Source: Bacteroidota bacterium (lineage in GTDB: Bacteria; Bacteroidota; Bacteroidia; Chitinophagales; Chitinophagaceae). Taken from it: DNA of 64,000 nucleotides. Both the position numbers and the translations under genes were made by a program. The notes under the pieces were generated by a model. The model had not been told where the DNA came from. It saw nothing but the letters and a program-made list of their open reading frames with translations, and made no database searches. Every line of letters begins with the position of its first letter. Position 1 is the stretch's first letter. Below, piece by piece: positions 44,926 to 54,950 of the stretch. The DNA is taken from NCBI GenBank assembly GCA_023422835.1, contig JAFAGI010000019.1:37978-101977 (forward strand), given 5' to 3'.

Positions 44926-47064
44926 CTATGCAGGCACTACCGGGTTCTCCTCCCTTTCAAAGAAACGGTGCTGTTTTACCGCTTCAATAAACTCATCGAG
45001 GTTATTGCTGGTAACAACACCCGGTGAAGGGACCATATCATGCGGTAATGCAATTTTCAAAAGTTCAACTCCTTCGCTATCAGCGCCTACAGTCTTGCAA
45101 TGTTTGAAAGCTTCTGCAATAAAGTGTACCGCCTCAGGCCTGGTCATAAGTGCTTGCACACTGCCCCCGCCAGGTACATACACCGCATCAAACACTACAG
45201 ATGCAGCAGTCAGCAAGCTTTCGCAAACAGGATATTCATCTCCGCCCGCTGTTTTTACAAATCCATGGAAAGGTGCAATGATTTTGACAACTGCATCCAG
45301 TTCACACAAGGTTTTTTTGACAACCGTAAACGCTTCATCATTCACGCCGTCAGCCGTTAATATAGCTATACGCCTGGTTTTAATGGTGTCTTTTACAGTG
45401 TTTGCCATGCTTAATGGTGCAGATGCATCAATCGGAAGTTCGGCTTTAAAGGAATGATAGTCAGCAGGATTATCATCCGCCGGAATGCTGTCTGTAATTG
45501 GCTGCGGCAGGCGTTGCGGTATTAAACCCAACTTGTTGCCAACAATGTTGGCGAGGTTTTCATCTACTTCAAGCAGCATATTTACTACTCTCTGGCGTAT
45601 AGGCACAGTCTTTACCTTGCCCAGTTCAAATGCAAAGGCATCCTGCAAATGCCGCTGTTCATGTTGTGTAAGGCTGTTGTAGAAGAGTGTCGGCTGGCTG
45701 AAGTGATCAAAGAAACTTTTGCTTCTTCTCCTGATCTTAGATGCATCAATGCGCTCTTCAAAAGATTTAAAGCCTCCCTGAGCAGCCATAGCCTGGAAGG
45801 GGCATCCGCCGCCAAGAGTGTTAGGATTATATGAAGCTTTTCCTTTATTGATCTGCATACGGTGCATACCATCGCGCTGATTGTTGAAAACTTCCGGGAT
45901 AGATTTATTGATAGGAATTTCATGGAAATTAGGGCCGCCTAACCTGGATAGCTGCGTATCTGTGTAGGAGAATAAACGTCCCTGCAACAACGGATCATTA
46001 GTAAAGTCAATGCCCGGCACTATATGCCCGGGATGGAAAGCCACCTGTTCTGTTTCAGCAAAGAAATTATCTGGGTTTTTATTCAGGGTCATCTTCCCTA
46101 CAATCCTTACAGGCACTAACTCTTCAGGAATCAATTTAGTCGGGTCTAAAAGATCGAATGGAAATTTATGCTCATCTTCTGCAGGGATGATCTGTACGCC
46201 CAAATGCCATTCAGGGAAATGGCCGCATTCAATTGCTTCCCATAAGTCCCGGCGATGAAAGTCGGTATCTTTACCTGCAATTCGCTGGCACTCGTCCCAC
46301 ACGAGGGAATGCACGCCCAGCAAGGGTTTCCAGTGAAATCTTACAAAATGTGCTTCACCCTGATCGTTGATAAAGCGAAATGAATGTATACCAAAACCTT
46401 CCATCATGCGGTAGCTGCGGGGTATTCCGCGGTCACTCATCAACCACATAACATTGTGCATAGTCTCAGGCATCAGAGAAACGAAATCCCAGAAGGTATC
46501 ATGCGCCGAAGCTGCCTGTGGAATTTCATTATCAGGCTCAGGCTTTACAGCATGCACCAAGTCGGGAAACTTGATGGCATCCTGTATAAAAAATATAGGC
46601 ATATTGTTGCCTACGAGATCATAATTACCTTCTTCTGTATAAAATTTTACAGCGAAGCCACGCACGTCGCGCGCCATGTCTGTAGACCCCCGGGAGCCCT
46701 GCACGGTTGAGAACCTGGCAAACACGGGAGTCTTTATAGTTGTATCGTTCAGAAACTTTGCTTTGGTATATTGGCCCAAAGGTTCAAATAATTCAAATAC
46801 GCCATGTGCAGCAGACCCGCGCGCATGCACAATTCTCTCTGGAATACGCTCATGGTCGAAGTGGGTGATTTTTTCCCGGAGAATAAAATCTTCCAGCAAA
46901 GAAGGGCCGCGGTCTCCGGCTTTTAAAGAATTCTGGTCGTCATTTATTTTTAAGCCCTGGTTGGTATTCATTAACTCGCCCTGGCTATCGCTCGTGAATT
47001 TTCCTAATTGTTCTTTTTTGGGATTTGCGCCATTTTCAAATGGTTCTCTTTCATTGATTTTCAT
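44926..47064 (-). CDS. katE: Large-subunit catalase with C-terminal GATase-like domain
   Basis: 712 residues, HPII type. Heme catalase core with the distal His in RIVHARGSAAHGVFE, Asn in VGNNMPIFFIQDAIKFPD and the proximal Tyr region RLFSYTDTQLSRLGGPNF; then a DJ-1/PfpI-like C-terminal domain (RRIAILTADGVNDEAFTVV ... VYVPGGGSVQAL) from about 565, as in E. coli KatE. Cytoplasmic H2O2 removal, usually in stress or stationary phase. Next to a ferritin-like protein gene upstream. Confidence 0.96.
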   Translation of the reverse strand: MKINEREPFENGANPKKEQLGKFTSDSQGELMNTNQGLKINDDQNSLKAGDRGPSLLEDFILREKITHFDHERIPERIVHARGSAAHGVFELFEPLGQYTKAKFLNDTTIKTPVFARFSTVQGSRGSTDMARDVRGFAVKFYTEEGNYDLVGNNMPIFFIQDAIKFPDLVHAVKPEPDNEIPQAASAHDTFWDFVSLMPETMHNVMWLMSDRGIPRSYRMMEGFGIHSFRFINDQGEAHFVRFHWKPLLGVHSLVWDECQRIAGKDTDFHRRDLWEAIECGHFPEWHLGVQIIPAEDEHKFPFDLLDPTKLIPEELVPVRIVGKMTLNKNPDNFFAETEQVAFHPGHIVPGIDFTNDPLLQGRLFSYTDTQLSRLGGPNFHEIPINKSIPEVFNNQRDGMHRMQINKGKASYNPNTLGGGCPFQAMAAQGGFKSFEERIDASKIRRRSKSFFDHFSQPTLFYNSLTQHEQRHLQDAFAFELGKVKTVPIRQRVVNMLLEVDENLANIVGNKLGLIPQRLPQPITDSIPADDNPADYHSFKAELPIDASAPLSMANTVKDTIKTRRIAILTADGVNDEAFTVVKKTLCELDAVVKIIAPFHGFVKTAGGDEYPVCESLLTAASVVFDAVYVPGGGSVQALMTRPEAVHFIAEAFKHCKTVGADSEGVELLKIALPHDMVPSPGVVTSNNLDEFIEAVKQHRFFEREENPVVPA

Positions 47065-47186
47065 CCGTACAATTTTTTAGTTTTTTTATTTGATGCCGGT
47101 TTTGATCGAAATACTCCGCATAATATATTCCTGTGCAGCAATAAAGCGGTATGCTTCGTTTCATTGATTTAGCTAAACACCTGCAA

Positions 47187-47771
47187 TTAAACAGCGTTTA
47201 TTTTTTTAGCCTGGAAGCTGTCTGACATAGCCTGTGAGTTAAGTGTAGTATCGGCTATGGTGCTTAGCAGGCAGTCTGCTTTCTTTTCCTCGCCCAGCGT
47301 TTTAAGCAACAGGTCAAGCGCCGTTCTTTCATTGAGTGTTTTAGCATAAGCTGCGAGTGTACCGTAGGTAGCCATTTCATAATGTTCTACTTTCTGAGCA
47401 GCGCTGATAATCCCTGCATCGCGCACTGCGCCGGCTTCAGTTTCCTGCATAATGGATTCGCCCTCCTTCAAGAGCCCTTCAATAGCATCGCATTTTTTGG
47501 CTTCAGCCTTAGATCCGATAGATGCAAATACTTCTTCCAGCCTTGCCACTTGTGCAATTGTCTGGTCTAAGTGTTCTTTTATGGCTGTTTTTAACTTGTT
47601 GTCGGTTGCATTTTCAAACATCTTCGGCAATGAGTGTACCAGTGCATGTTCTGCCCAGTAGATGTCTTTCAGGCCGTCTTCGAACAAGTCATATAAACTT
47701 TTGGCAACATCAGATTTGGCTTGAACTTTCTTAGCCACGCTTTTTTCAGCAACGTTTTTTTTCTTTTCCAT
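47187..47771 (-). CDS. YciE/YciF-type ferritin-like protein (DUF892)
   Basis: 194 residues. After a Lys/Val-rich N-terminal tail of about 22 residues (KKNVAEKSVAKKVQAKSDVAK) comes the DUF892 four-helix bundle: LYDLFEDGLKDIYWAEHALVHSLPKM, HLDQTIAQVARLEEVF, KVEHYEMATYGTLAAYAKTL. Acidic and His residues typical of a diiron site (E in DIYWAEH, E/H in KVEHYE) are present. Members are stress-induced; here it precedes katE by 122 bases on the same strand. Confidence 0.9.
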   Translation of the reverse strand: MEKKKNVAEKSVAKKVQAKSDVAKSLYDLFEDGLKDIYWAEHALVHSLPKMFENATDNKLKTAIKEHLDQTIAQVARLEEVFASIGSKAEAKKCDAIEGLLKEGESIMQETEAGAVRDAGIISAAQKVEHYEMATYGTLAAYAKTLNERTALDLLLKTLGEEKKADCLLSTIADTTLNSQAMSDSFQAKKINAV

Positions 47772-48020
47772 TAAGGTAATTTTTTAGATAGTGAATAGTG
47801 AGTTTATAGTTATTACAAGTTATTGCGCCCATAACTGGATTTACTTAATGGCAGCTAATATTGTACCAATTAAAAATTATGTATGTGATATGCAGGAATA
47901 AGGGTAGTAATGAATTTGCGAAGTGAAAATCTTAATGAACAATGGATAATGAATAATGGATAATGTACAAATTTTTTGTAATCTGGAATTCGCAAGGTAA
48001 GATGAGGATAAAAAAATAAA
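47772..48020. other. Intergenic region with low-complexity AATGGATAATG words
   Basis: No gene seen. Contains AATGGATAATGAATAATGG-type text at about 47940-47968, the same style as 38115-38250 on the opposite strand. Confidence 0.4.
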
Positions 48021-48054
48021 AAAAGGGAAACCCTGTCCGAAGTTTCCCTTTTAA
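48021..48054. terminator. Terminator after tmRNA
   Basis: Stem AAAAGGGAAAC / GTTTCCCTTTT just past the tmRNA 3' end, with a U-run on the minus strand. Confidence 0.8.
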
Positions 48055-48057
48055 AAG

Positions 48058-48432
48058 TGGAGCTGAGCGGAGTCGAACCGCTGTCCAAACATAGTCGCCA
48101 TAAGCCTTCTACATGCTTAGTTCTTTATTGATTGTCGGCAAAAGGCAGGAAAAGAACAAACCAATCCCTCCGCTTAACCGGATGATCTTAAGCGTTTGTC
48201 ACGGTGTTCAAACGCAGCATCCTGTATTTGTTTGATAAGTCGGCGGCGGAGCGTGGTAACAGAAAAACCTGCTCAACGCGGCCCTAATGACTAACTAATC
48301 ACTGATTAGGCAGCCATGGCATAATTATTATTGCCATTTAAAGTTCGAGTATTCATATTTAAGTGCTAATTACACAACGCACTGCATGCTTATACCTATA
48401 ATTACTTATGCTGTCAAAACCAGTACAGCCCC
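48058..48432 (-). ncRNA. ssrA: Transfer-messenger RNA
   Basis: The 5' end GGGGCTGTACTGG and 3' end (GGTTCGACTCCGCTCAGCTCCA) form the tRNA-Ala-like acceptor and T arms; GGGGCTG pairs with CAGCTCC. The CCA is not encoded. The tag frame reads GNNNYAMAA-stop (GGC AAT AAT AAT TAT GCC ATG GCT GCC TAA) at about 48309-48338. Length about 375. Together with SmpB it rescues stalled ribosomes and marks the product for proteolysis. A terminator follows. Confidence 0.96.
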
Positions 48433-48611
48433 AAATAATATTTATCAAAGAACTAAACAACAAATTTACATCTTTGTTGCTAAATAATCCAGTTGTTAGA
48501 TACTAAAATCTATAAACAGTTTAATATTTTACAAATGATTAAGCATCTGTTTTACCGGGAAAAAAAATATTAGCCTAATTTAGTGAAGCCTAACACTTAA
48601 AACTACTTATT

Positions 48612-48893
48612 ATGTTACAGAAATTTTCTTACGACCTGTCTGAAAGCGACAATATGCAGGAAGCTACAGCTGCCAATAAAAAAAGAGAAGCTGAAATAGC
48701 GCGCGTGATTGATGATGCGCTCAGTAAATTTAAAGACGAATTCCAGGCTAAAAACATAACCTATGAAACCAGGTTTTTGCAGGGAGAAGCCGAACTGGAA
48801 ATTTTCGGGATTGATAAAGACAGCGATCTCGGCTTGCTCGTAGAGAATAGTATTATTGGTATGAGTACCCTTATCGGAGCAAGTGAACATTAA
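48612..48893 (+). CDS. Small hypothetical protein
   Basis: 93 residues, MLQKFSYDLSESDNMQEATAAN, a charged helix (KKREAEIARVIDDALSKFKDEFQ) and a small C-terminal beta part (ELEIFGIDKDSDLGLLVENS). No family recognised. TAATTTAG lies about 35 bases above the ATG. Flanked by hairpins at 48902-48924 and 48932-48954. Confidence 0.65.
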   Translation: MLQKFSYDLSESDNMQEATAANKKREAEIARVIDDALSKFKDEFQAKNITYETRFLQGEAELEIFGIDKDSDLGLLVENSIIGMSTLIGASEH

Positions 48894-48931
48894 CAAAACA
48901 CTTGATTGCTTTACCTGCAATCAAAAAAAAT

Positions 48932-48954
48932 GAGAATGGCGGTAAGCCATTCTC
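48932..48954. terminator. Hairpin between convergent genes
   Basis: Perfect nine-base stem GAGAATGGC / GCCATTCTC, loop GGTAA. A second stem (TTGATTGC / GCAATCAA) sits at 48902-48924. They separate the small plus-strand gene and the DUF4397 gene. Confidence 0.6.
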
Positions 48955-48974
48955 TAATTACAAACTCATAAGGA

Positions 48975-49655
48975 TTAATGTTGCATTAACCCTACATGGA
49001 TCTTGCCCTCATCGTTGAGTGATTTAAAACCGCTCGCGAAGATGGTATTTATACTGCCGCCTTTAAACTCTTTTGCTTCGGATGTACCCAGCAATTCGTT
49101 AGTGCCGCTTGCCTTAGCTTCAATGATTACAGACGATGCTGATTTTACGCGCATAAATTCAACAGCTGTCTTGTAGCTTACATCTTTAGCTACTGGTTCT
49201 GCCTGCCCTTTAATATAAAAATCCATCTTTTGCACATCGGGCACCATATTGGCAAACCTGATCCTTGCGGAATCTTGTGCCACGTCTACAATGCTGTCTT
49301 TCAATACTACCAGTTCCATTTTACTCAATGTATCAACGAGAACCATCGAGTAATATCTGCCGGAAATAAACTCCACGTCTTTATTCAAAAACTCTCTGCT
49401 GCCTTCTTTATTAGTCACTTTGAATTTATAAGTGCCCGGGGTTGCCAGTAAACGGGTGAAGACTTCTTTGTAATCCATTTCCGAAGGGTTTCCGCCCAAT
49501 GATACTTTCAGGTCTGCGCTCTTGGGAGAGGCATTGACAAGGTTAAACAACGCATTTGGTGGTGGTGTTGGGCCATCTGCAGAGGGCATACAGGAAGTTA
49601 ATAACAGTCCGCCAAGCAATAAAGAAGATATGGCAGAAAAAAACAATTTTTTCAT
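48975..49655 (-). CDS. DUF4397 domain lipoprotein
   Basis: 226 residues from the ATG at 49655. Lipoprotein signal MKKLFFSAISSLLLGGLLLTSC, then a beta-rich DUF4397 domain: ALFNLVNASPKSADLKVSLGG, TPGTYKFKVTNKEG, ARIRFANMVPDVQKMDFYIKG. Function of the domain is unknown. Single gene. Confidence 0.88.
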   Translation of the reverse strand: MKKLFFSAISSLLLGGLLLTSCMPSADGPTPPPNALFNLVNASPKSADLKVSLGGNPSEMDYKEVFTRLLATPGTYKFKVTNKEGSREFLNKDVEFISGRYYSMVLVDTLSKMELVVLKDSIVDVAQDSARIRFANMVPDVQKMDFYIKGQAEPVAKDVSYKTAVEFMRVKSASSVIIEAKASGTNELLGTSEAKEFKGGSINTIFASGFKSLNDEGKIHVGLMQH

Positions 49656-49876
49656 AACAATCACTTTTAAATTTTAAAAAATATTCTTTGTTCGGTTGTA
49701 TATACGTGCGTTTTTAGCAAAACGTTACAGTATTTTAAAATCTATAGTTATTAAAATAAAAAAACGTGGCTTTATTGTATTAATTTTAGAAACGCCTAGA
49801 TACATCAGAAATATTTGTTTTAATAATTACAGGAACAATTAAATAGCTACAACGATGATAGATTAATACCAGAGTC

Positions 49877-51112
49877 ATGCTTTACGCAACTTATATACTC
49901 CTATTATTCTTTAGCCTTTGTACTTACATTGCAGAAGCACAAGACAATCGTGCTGTAGCCAGCATAGAACTGGCGCGGGTAAAGTTTTCCCGGTTCAGCG
50001 GTGGTATAGTTATGTTTCCAGTATTGATCAATCATCAAAAAGATACGCTTAACTTTATTATGGATACCGGCAGCAGCGGCATGTTCTTAGATTCTGTTAC
50101 TGCGCTGCGCACCGGAATCACTATGAGCAGGGAAACCCGCAGGGTACGTGGTATCGGCGGTCCGCAACAGGTGGCTTTTTCACCAGATAATATACTTCAG
50201 ATCGGCGGGTTGTGCATGAGCTGCATTAATTTTCACATCATCAACCTGTCTGTATTGTCATCCATGTATGGTAAAAAGATTGACGGTATTGCCGGCTCTC
50301 CCGTGCTGATGCGCTATATTCTAAAGATCAATTATGACCGCAATGAAATGGCTTTCTGGTCGCCGGGTAAAATAAAATATCCTAAAAAAGGAATGCTGCT
50401 AAAACCCTATATCACTACCCTGCCATACATCCAGGCTTTTGTGGAAGATGAAAGAGAGGCAACTTTCAACCACCTGGCAGACATTGGCGCAGGCTTAAGC
50501 ATTTTGTTCTCTGAAAATTATTTACATACCAATCCCTTTATAGCAAAAAATAAACACCGTTTCCTGAAACAGGCAGAAGGACTTGGAGGTAAAATAAATA
50601 TGCAGCTGACACTGATAAAGCAATTAAAATTAGGTAAATACACTTTTAGAAATGTACCTGTAAATATTTTTAAAGATGAACACAATATTAGCAATTACCC
50701 TTTTATGGGCGGCATTATAGGCAATGATATCTACAGGAGGTTCAACTGTATATTTAATTATCCCAGTAAAGAATTTCACTTGCTGCCCAATAAAAATTAC
50801 ACAGACCCTTTTGACTATGCTTATTCAGGACTGGAACTTTACTTCGTAGAAGGTAAAGTGGTAGCCGGCGAGATTGCTCCCGGTTCTCCTGCAGAGGAAG
50901 CAGGCTTTGCAGCCGGCGATGAAGTGCTGGCAATCAACAGCAAATTTACCAACGACCTTGATGAGCTGAAGAAAGCATTGCAATTTGAAATAGGCCGTAC
51001 GAAAGTGATTATCCGCCGTAATGGACTGCTCCAGCTGCTGAACCTGAAGACAATTCACATCAGAAAAAAGCAGGCAAAACCAAGCTCCTCACTATTCAGA
51101 AAAAAAATCTAA
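49877..51112 (+). CDS. Aspartyl protease family protein with PDZ domain
   Basis: 411 residues. Signal peptide (MLYATYILLLFFSLCTYIAEAQ), two retropepsin-like lobes with FIMDTGSSGMFLD at about 60-72 and the second lobe HLADIGAGLSILF at about 198-210 (DIG instead of DTG), then a PDZ domain from about 330 (GSPAEEAGFAAGDEVLAINSK). The form is frequent in Bacteroidota. The substitution in the second motif may lower or alter activity. Its stop is the base before the stop of the convergent lipoprotein gene. Confidence 0.9.
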   Translation: MLYATYILLLFFSLCTYIAEAQDNRAVASIELARVKFSRFSGGIVMFPVLINHQKDTLNFIMDTGSSGMFLDSVTALRTGITMSRETRRVRGIGGPQQVAFSPDNILQIGGLCMSCINFHIINLSVLSSMYGKKIDGIAGSPVLMRYILKINYDRNEMAFWSPGKIKYPKKGMLLKPYITTLPYIQAFVEDEREATFNHLADIGAGLSILFSENYLHTNPFIAKNKHRFLKQAEGLGGKINMQLTLIKQLKLGKYTFRNVPVNIFKDEHNISNYPFMGGIIGNDIYRRFNCIFNYPSKEFHLLPNKNYTDPFDYAYSGLELYFVEGKVVAGEIAPGSPAEEAGFAAGDEVLAINSKFTNDLDELKKALQFEIGRTKVIIRRNGLLQLLNLKTIHIRKKQAKPSSSLFRKKI

Positions 51113-51595
51113 TTAATTACAGTTGATACGTTTATAAAATAAGCCTCCATTATAATTAATGGCAGCAGTATCGGTGAAATAGCTGGTATCACCCCTTACA
51201 TTAAAGGCACCAATACCTTCTGTAATGCCATCGGCGGAAATCTTGAAATACTTTTCACTAACGGAATTTACCCCTTCTGAATGAAACTCGTACCAGAGAT
51301 GCATGATATCTCCTGTAATAACACCTTTCAATGCTCCGCGGCTGTCATCTTTTTCAAAATGATCGTAGACCGCAGTGCCCGCAACCAGGTTACTGTCTCT
51401 CACGAGGCGGTAGGTATAAATATCATCGCCCGAAATATGCTCATAACACATGGTGTCTACACGGGGCATGATCTTTTCGCTGGCAGATTGGGCAGCTTTT
51501 GCCTGTATCACGGAATCTGTGGTATGCTCCTCGGCTATGAAACTGTTGCACGAAAAGCATACCAACACCAAAGATAAAAATAAGAGATAACGCAT
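51113..51595 (-). CDS. Hypothetical lipoprotein
   Basis: 160 residues. MRYLLFLSLVLVCFSC is a lipoprotein signal with Cys 16. The rest is beta-rich (SRGALKGVITGDIMHLWYEF, SVSEKYFKISADGITEGIG) and recalls small copper-homeostasis NlpE-like lipoproteins only in outline. Function unknown. It lies 15 bases downstream of lon on the same strand. Confidence 0.75.
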   Translation of the reverse strand: MRYLLFLSLVLVCFSCNSFIAEEHTTDSVIQAKAAQSASEKIMPRVDTMCYEHISGDDIYTYRLVRDSNLVAGTAVYDHFEKDDSRGALKGVITGDIMHLWYEFHSEGVNSVSEKYFKISADGITEGIGAFNVRGDTSYFTDTAAINYNGGLFYKRINCN

Positions 51596-51610
51596 AAGAG
51601 GTATTTAAGG

Positions 51611-54001
51611 TTAAGTGATTGCAATATCCAGCACTTCCTGCATTGTCTTTACATAAACAAATTTAATACCTTTTATAAATGCAGGCTCTATTTCCTGCAC
51701 ATCTTTTTCATTAAGATAACATAAAATAATTTCTTTGATGCCCGCACGCTTAGCAGCCAGCACTTTTTCCTTAATGCCTCCAACCGGTAGTACCTGCCCG
51801 CGTAGCGTGATCTCTCCTGTCATAGCCAGGTGGGATTTTACTTTCCTGCCGAGGTAAGCCGATGCTATAGCCGTCATCATAGTGATACCTGCACTGGGGC
51901 CGTCTTTAGGAACCGCGCCTTCGGGAATGTGGATGTGCACGTTTTTAGTTTCCAAGTCCTCGGCACTAATGCCTATTTTTTCTGCATTCGCTTTAATGTA
52001 GGTCAAAGCCGTAGAAGCGCTCTCTTTCATTACTTCTCCAAGATTACCGGTAAGCTTCAGCTCGCTTTTACCTTTGCTCAGCAGCGCCTCGATAAACAAT
52101 ATATCACCACCAACATAAGTCCAGGCAAGGCCTACCGCCACACCCGGCATATTGGCATTCCGGTAAATTTCGTTGGTATATCTTTCGTTGCCCAGTATTT
52201 CACGGATCATTTCCACGGTAACCACAGGCTGTACTGTTTCTTCGGTAGCATACATTTTAGCTATGTTCCGCATTATGGAGGCAATTTGCCTGTCGAGTTC
52301 TCTTACTCCACTTTCAAGGGTATAGCTGGTAATAAGATATTGAACTGCTCTGTCAGGAAATTTGAATTTCAGCTCTTTAAGTCCATGCGCTTCTTTTTGT
52401 TTTGGGATAAGATGGCGCTTGGCAATTTCCAGTTTTTCTTCAATTGCATAACCGCTCAGGTCTATTATCTCCAGCCGGTCGCGCAGGGCAGGTTGTATGT
52501 TCTGAAGATTGTTGGCCGTAGCAATGAACAGTACTTTACTAAGATCGTATTCCAGTTCCAAGTAATTGTCGTAAAACTGGCTATTCTGCTCAGGATCAAG
52601 CACTTCCAGCATAGCCGAAGAAGGATCTCCGCGAAAATCGCTGCCAACTTTATCTATCTCATCCAAGATAATAACCGGGTTGGATGTATGCACTTTTTTG
52701 ATATTCTGCAGTATCCTACCCGGCATAGCGCCTATGTAAGTCTTCCGGTGCCCGCGGATTTCGCTTTCGTCATGCAGTCCGCCCAGGCTAATGCGCACAT
52801 ATTTCCTGCCTACTGCATGTGCAATACTTTTTCCAAGAGAGGTTTTACCAATTCCTGGAGGGCCTACAAAACAAAGGATGGGAGATTTCATATCGCCTTT
52901 CAACTTCAGTACAGCCAGGTATTCCAATATGCGCTCTTTAATTTTTTTCATACCAAAGTGATCATTATCAAGCACTTTCCTAGCATTATTCAAATTATAA
53001 TTGTCCTTTGTATGTTCATCCCATGGCAGGCTAAGCATAAAGTCAAGATGGTTAAACATCACAGAATAGTCTGGCGTGCCCGGGTGCATTCGCTCCAGCT
53101 TGGCTATTTGGGAATTGAAGAGGTCTGCGGCAGTCTGCGGCCATTTTTTAGCTTCGGCCTTCTTGCGCATTTCATTAAGTTCGCGGTCATTATCGCTGCC
53201 CAGCTCTTCCTTGATACTTTTAAGCTGCTGTTGCAGGAAATATTCCCGCTGCTGCTTATCAATTTCGCCTTTTGCCTTGTTGGTGACTTTATTCTTCAGC
53301 TCAACAAAGTTCAGCTCCTTGTGCAATAGCGCTATGAGCTTAGATACTTTACTTTCTATAGAATTGTACGCTAAAAGAGATTGCTTTTCAGAGAGTTCTG
53401 CCGTTATGTTGCTCGAAATAAAATTCAACAGAAAACTATTTTGTTCAATGTTTTGTAATATTAAGGCTGCCTCTGGAGGCATGTTTGGTGATAGCTGTAT
53501 AATCTGGGTAGCCAGGTCTTTGATACTGCTGATGTGCGCATTAAAGTTTTCATTGTCAGGAAATTCCGGCTCTTCCAACGTTAAAATATTTCCTCGGAAA
53601 TAAGGCTCTTCCTGCGTAATCTCTTTCAGTTCGAATCTTTTCTTTCCCTGGATGATCACAGTGGTGCCGCCGTCGGGCATTTTAATCAACTTCACGATTT
53701 TGGCTATAGTGCCTATGTGCGCCAGATCAGCTACGGTGGGCTCTTCAATACCAGCATCTGTTTGTGCAACCACACCAATCAGTTTATCGTTTCTGAAGGC
53801 ATCATTTACGGCGTTGATACTTTTTTCCCTGCCAACGGTGATCGGGATTACTACATTCGGAAATAGAACAGTATTGCGTAGCGGCAGGATTATGGCATTA
53901 TCGGGATAGACTATATTTTTATCATTTTCATCATGCTCGTTCATAGGAATTATCGGCAGAAAATCAGCATCCTCACGTGAATCAAAAAAGAATTTACTCA
54001 T
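51611..54001 (-). CDS. lon: ATP-dependent endopeptidase Lon
   Basis: 796 residues from the ATG at 54001; the frame's first ATG (54052) would add MNILSFTILYIYSQNIC, not a Lon sequence. N-terminal substrate domain ([20 protein letters not shown]), AAA+ with Walker [19 protein letters not shown], Walker [10 protein letters not shown], and the serine protease domain with the Ser of [12 protein letters not shown] and the Lys of [15 protein letters not shown]. Cytoplasmic quality-control protease. A hypothetical lipoprotein gene follows on the same strand. Confidence 0.97.
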   Translation of the reverse strand: MSKFFFDSREDADFLPIIPMNEHDENDKNIVYPDNAIILPLRNTVLFPNVVIPITVGREKSINAVNDAFRNDKLIGVVAQTDAGIEEPTVADLAHIGTIAKIVKLIKMPDGGTTVIIQGKKRFELKEITQEEPYFRGNILTLEEPEFPDNENFNAHISSIKDLATQIIQLSPNMPPEAALILQNIEQNSFLLNFISSNITAELSEKQSLLAYNSIESKVSKLIALLHKELNFVELKNKVTNKAKGEIDKQQREYFLQQQLKSIKEELGSDNDRELNEMRKKAEAKKWPQTAADLFNSQIAKLERMHPGTPDYSVMFNHLDFMLSLPWDEHTKDNYNLNNARKVLDNDHFGMKKIKERILEYLAVLKLKGDMKSPILCFVGPPGIGKTSLGKSIAHAVGRKYVRISLGGLHDESEIRGHRKTYIGAMPGRILQNIKKVHTSNPVIILDEIDKVGSDFRGDPSSAMLEVLDPEQNSQFYDNYLELEYDLSKVLFIATANNLQNIQPALRDRLEIIDLSGYAIEEKLEIAKRHLIPKQKEAHGLKELKFKFPDRAVQYLITSYTLESGVRELDRQIASIMRNIAKMYATEETVQPVVTVEMIREILGNERYTNEIYRNANMPGVAVGLAWTYVGGDILFIEALLSKGKSELKLTGNLGEVMKESASTALTYIKANAEKIGISAEDLETKNVHIHIPEGAVPKDGPSAGITMMTAIASAYLGRKVKSHLAMTGEITLRGQVLPVGGIKEKVLAAKRAGIKEIILCYLNEKDVQEIEPAFIKGIKFVYVKTMQEVLDIAIT

Positions 54002-54131
54002 ACAAATATTTTGACTATAAATATACAATATTGTAAAAGAAAGAATGTTCAATTAAAATGCCAAAGCAGTAATGCAGTTTTTTGACTACAATTTGTCGGA
54101 AATAAAATAAATGAATTGACGATTTGTCCGA

Positions 54132-54791
54132 TTAATCCGGGAACACACGAATAACCTTTACAAACCTCCGGAGATAGTATTCATTCAATGGCGTGATGGT
54201 GACACCGTTTGCCTTTCCTGAAGATGCGTGTATAAAACGAAGTGAGTCTGTGTTTTGCGTAACAATGCCCATATGCCCTACCGACCGGGTAATATATGAG
54301 CTGTCTGATTCGGTGCCGGTGAATAAGATCAGGTCGCCTTGCTTTGCTTCGTTCACAGGAACCTCTAAGCCTACATTGGTAAAATCAATGGAAGACCTGG
54401 GCACAGAAATATGGAAGTTATTGAAAACATACGTTATAAATCCTGAACAATCAAACCCTTGTGCAGGGTCTGCTGAGGCATACCTGTAAGGGACATGTAA
54501 AAGCTTTTGGGCAAAGTTCACCAATTCGGCCGGGCGTACGTTCCTGGTATCAACAGATGTAGCGGGTGTTAAGATGCTGATGTTGGAAGAATCCAGTCGG
54601 AAGCTGTCGTTTGGATTGAGCAGGTTAGCGCTGTCGTAAGCAGGCAGTGAATCGGTCAATGTTGTGCTGCTGTCTGCATATATTGCAGTGTCATTACCTG
54701 CCTGTGGAAACATGCCGATGTAGTCGCACGATACGAATGAAAATAATACAAAGCATAAAAACATTTTGCAGAGCATAATAGTTTTAAACAA
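54132..54791 (-). CDS. NlpC/P60 (C40) peptidase, lipoprotein
   Basis: 219 residues. The N-terminal signal ends CFVLFSFVSC, a lipobox at Cys 22, so the enzyme is membrane-anchored on the outer side. After a Ser/Asp-rich linker the peptidase domain has Cys in GFDCSGFITYVFNNF, His in SVGHMGIV and a third residue in FIHASSGKANGV. It should cut peptidoglycan stem peptides. 130 bases from lon on the same strand. Confidence 0.92.
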   Translation of the reverse strand: MFKTIMLCKMFLCFVLFSFVSCDYIGMFPQAGNDTAIYADSSTTLTDSLPAYDSANLLNPNDSFRLDSSNISILTPATSVDTRNVRPAELVNFAQKLLHVPYRYASADPAQGFDCSGFITYVFNNFHISVPRSSIDFTNVGLEVPVNEAKQGDLILFTGTESDSSYITRSVGHMGIVTQNTDSLRFIHASSGKANGVTITPLNEYYLRRFVKVIRVFPD

Positions 54792-54858
54792 AATCCGTGC
54801 AATAAAGGTAAGCTTAATGCATCTTTTTCAGCCGGTATGTGATCAGAAATTTTATGAA

Positions 54859-54889
54859 TAAAAAACCCGGGTATTCTGCTTTACCCGGG
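54859..54889 (-). terminator. Intrinsic terminator after the APH-like kinase
   Basis: Perfect stem CCCGGGTAAA/TACCCGGG followed by TTTTTTATT on the minus strand. Confidence 0.85.
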
Positions 54890-54950
54890 AACCATAATTT
54901 TCTGCACCATGTATGGGAATTCTTATCAAGAATCCGCATTTCATCAGATC

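Noticed and set aside
51830..53329. 499-codon plus-strand frame opposite lon
   Set aside because: Antisense shadow of the lon coding region; composition is that of reverse-complemented coding DNA.
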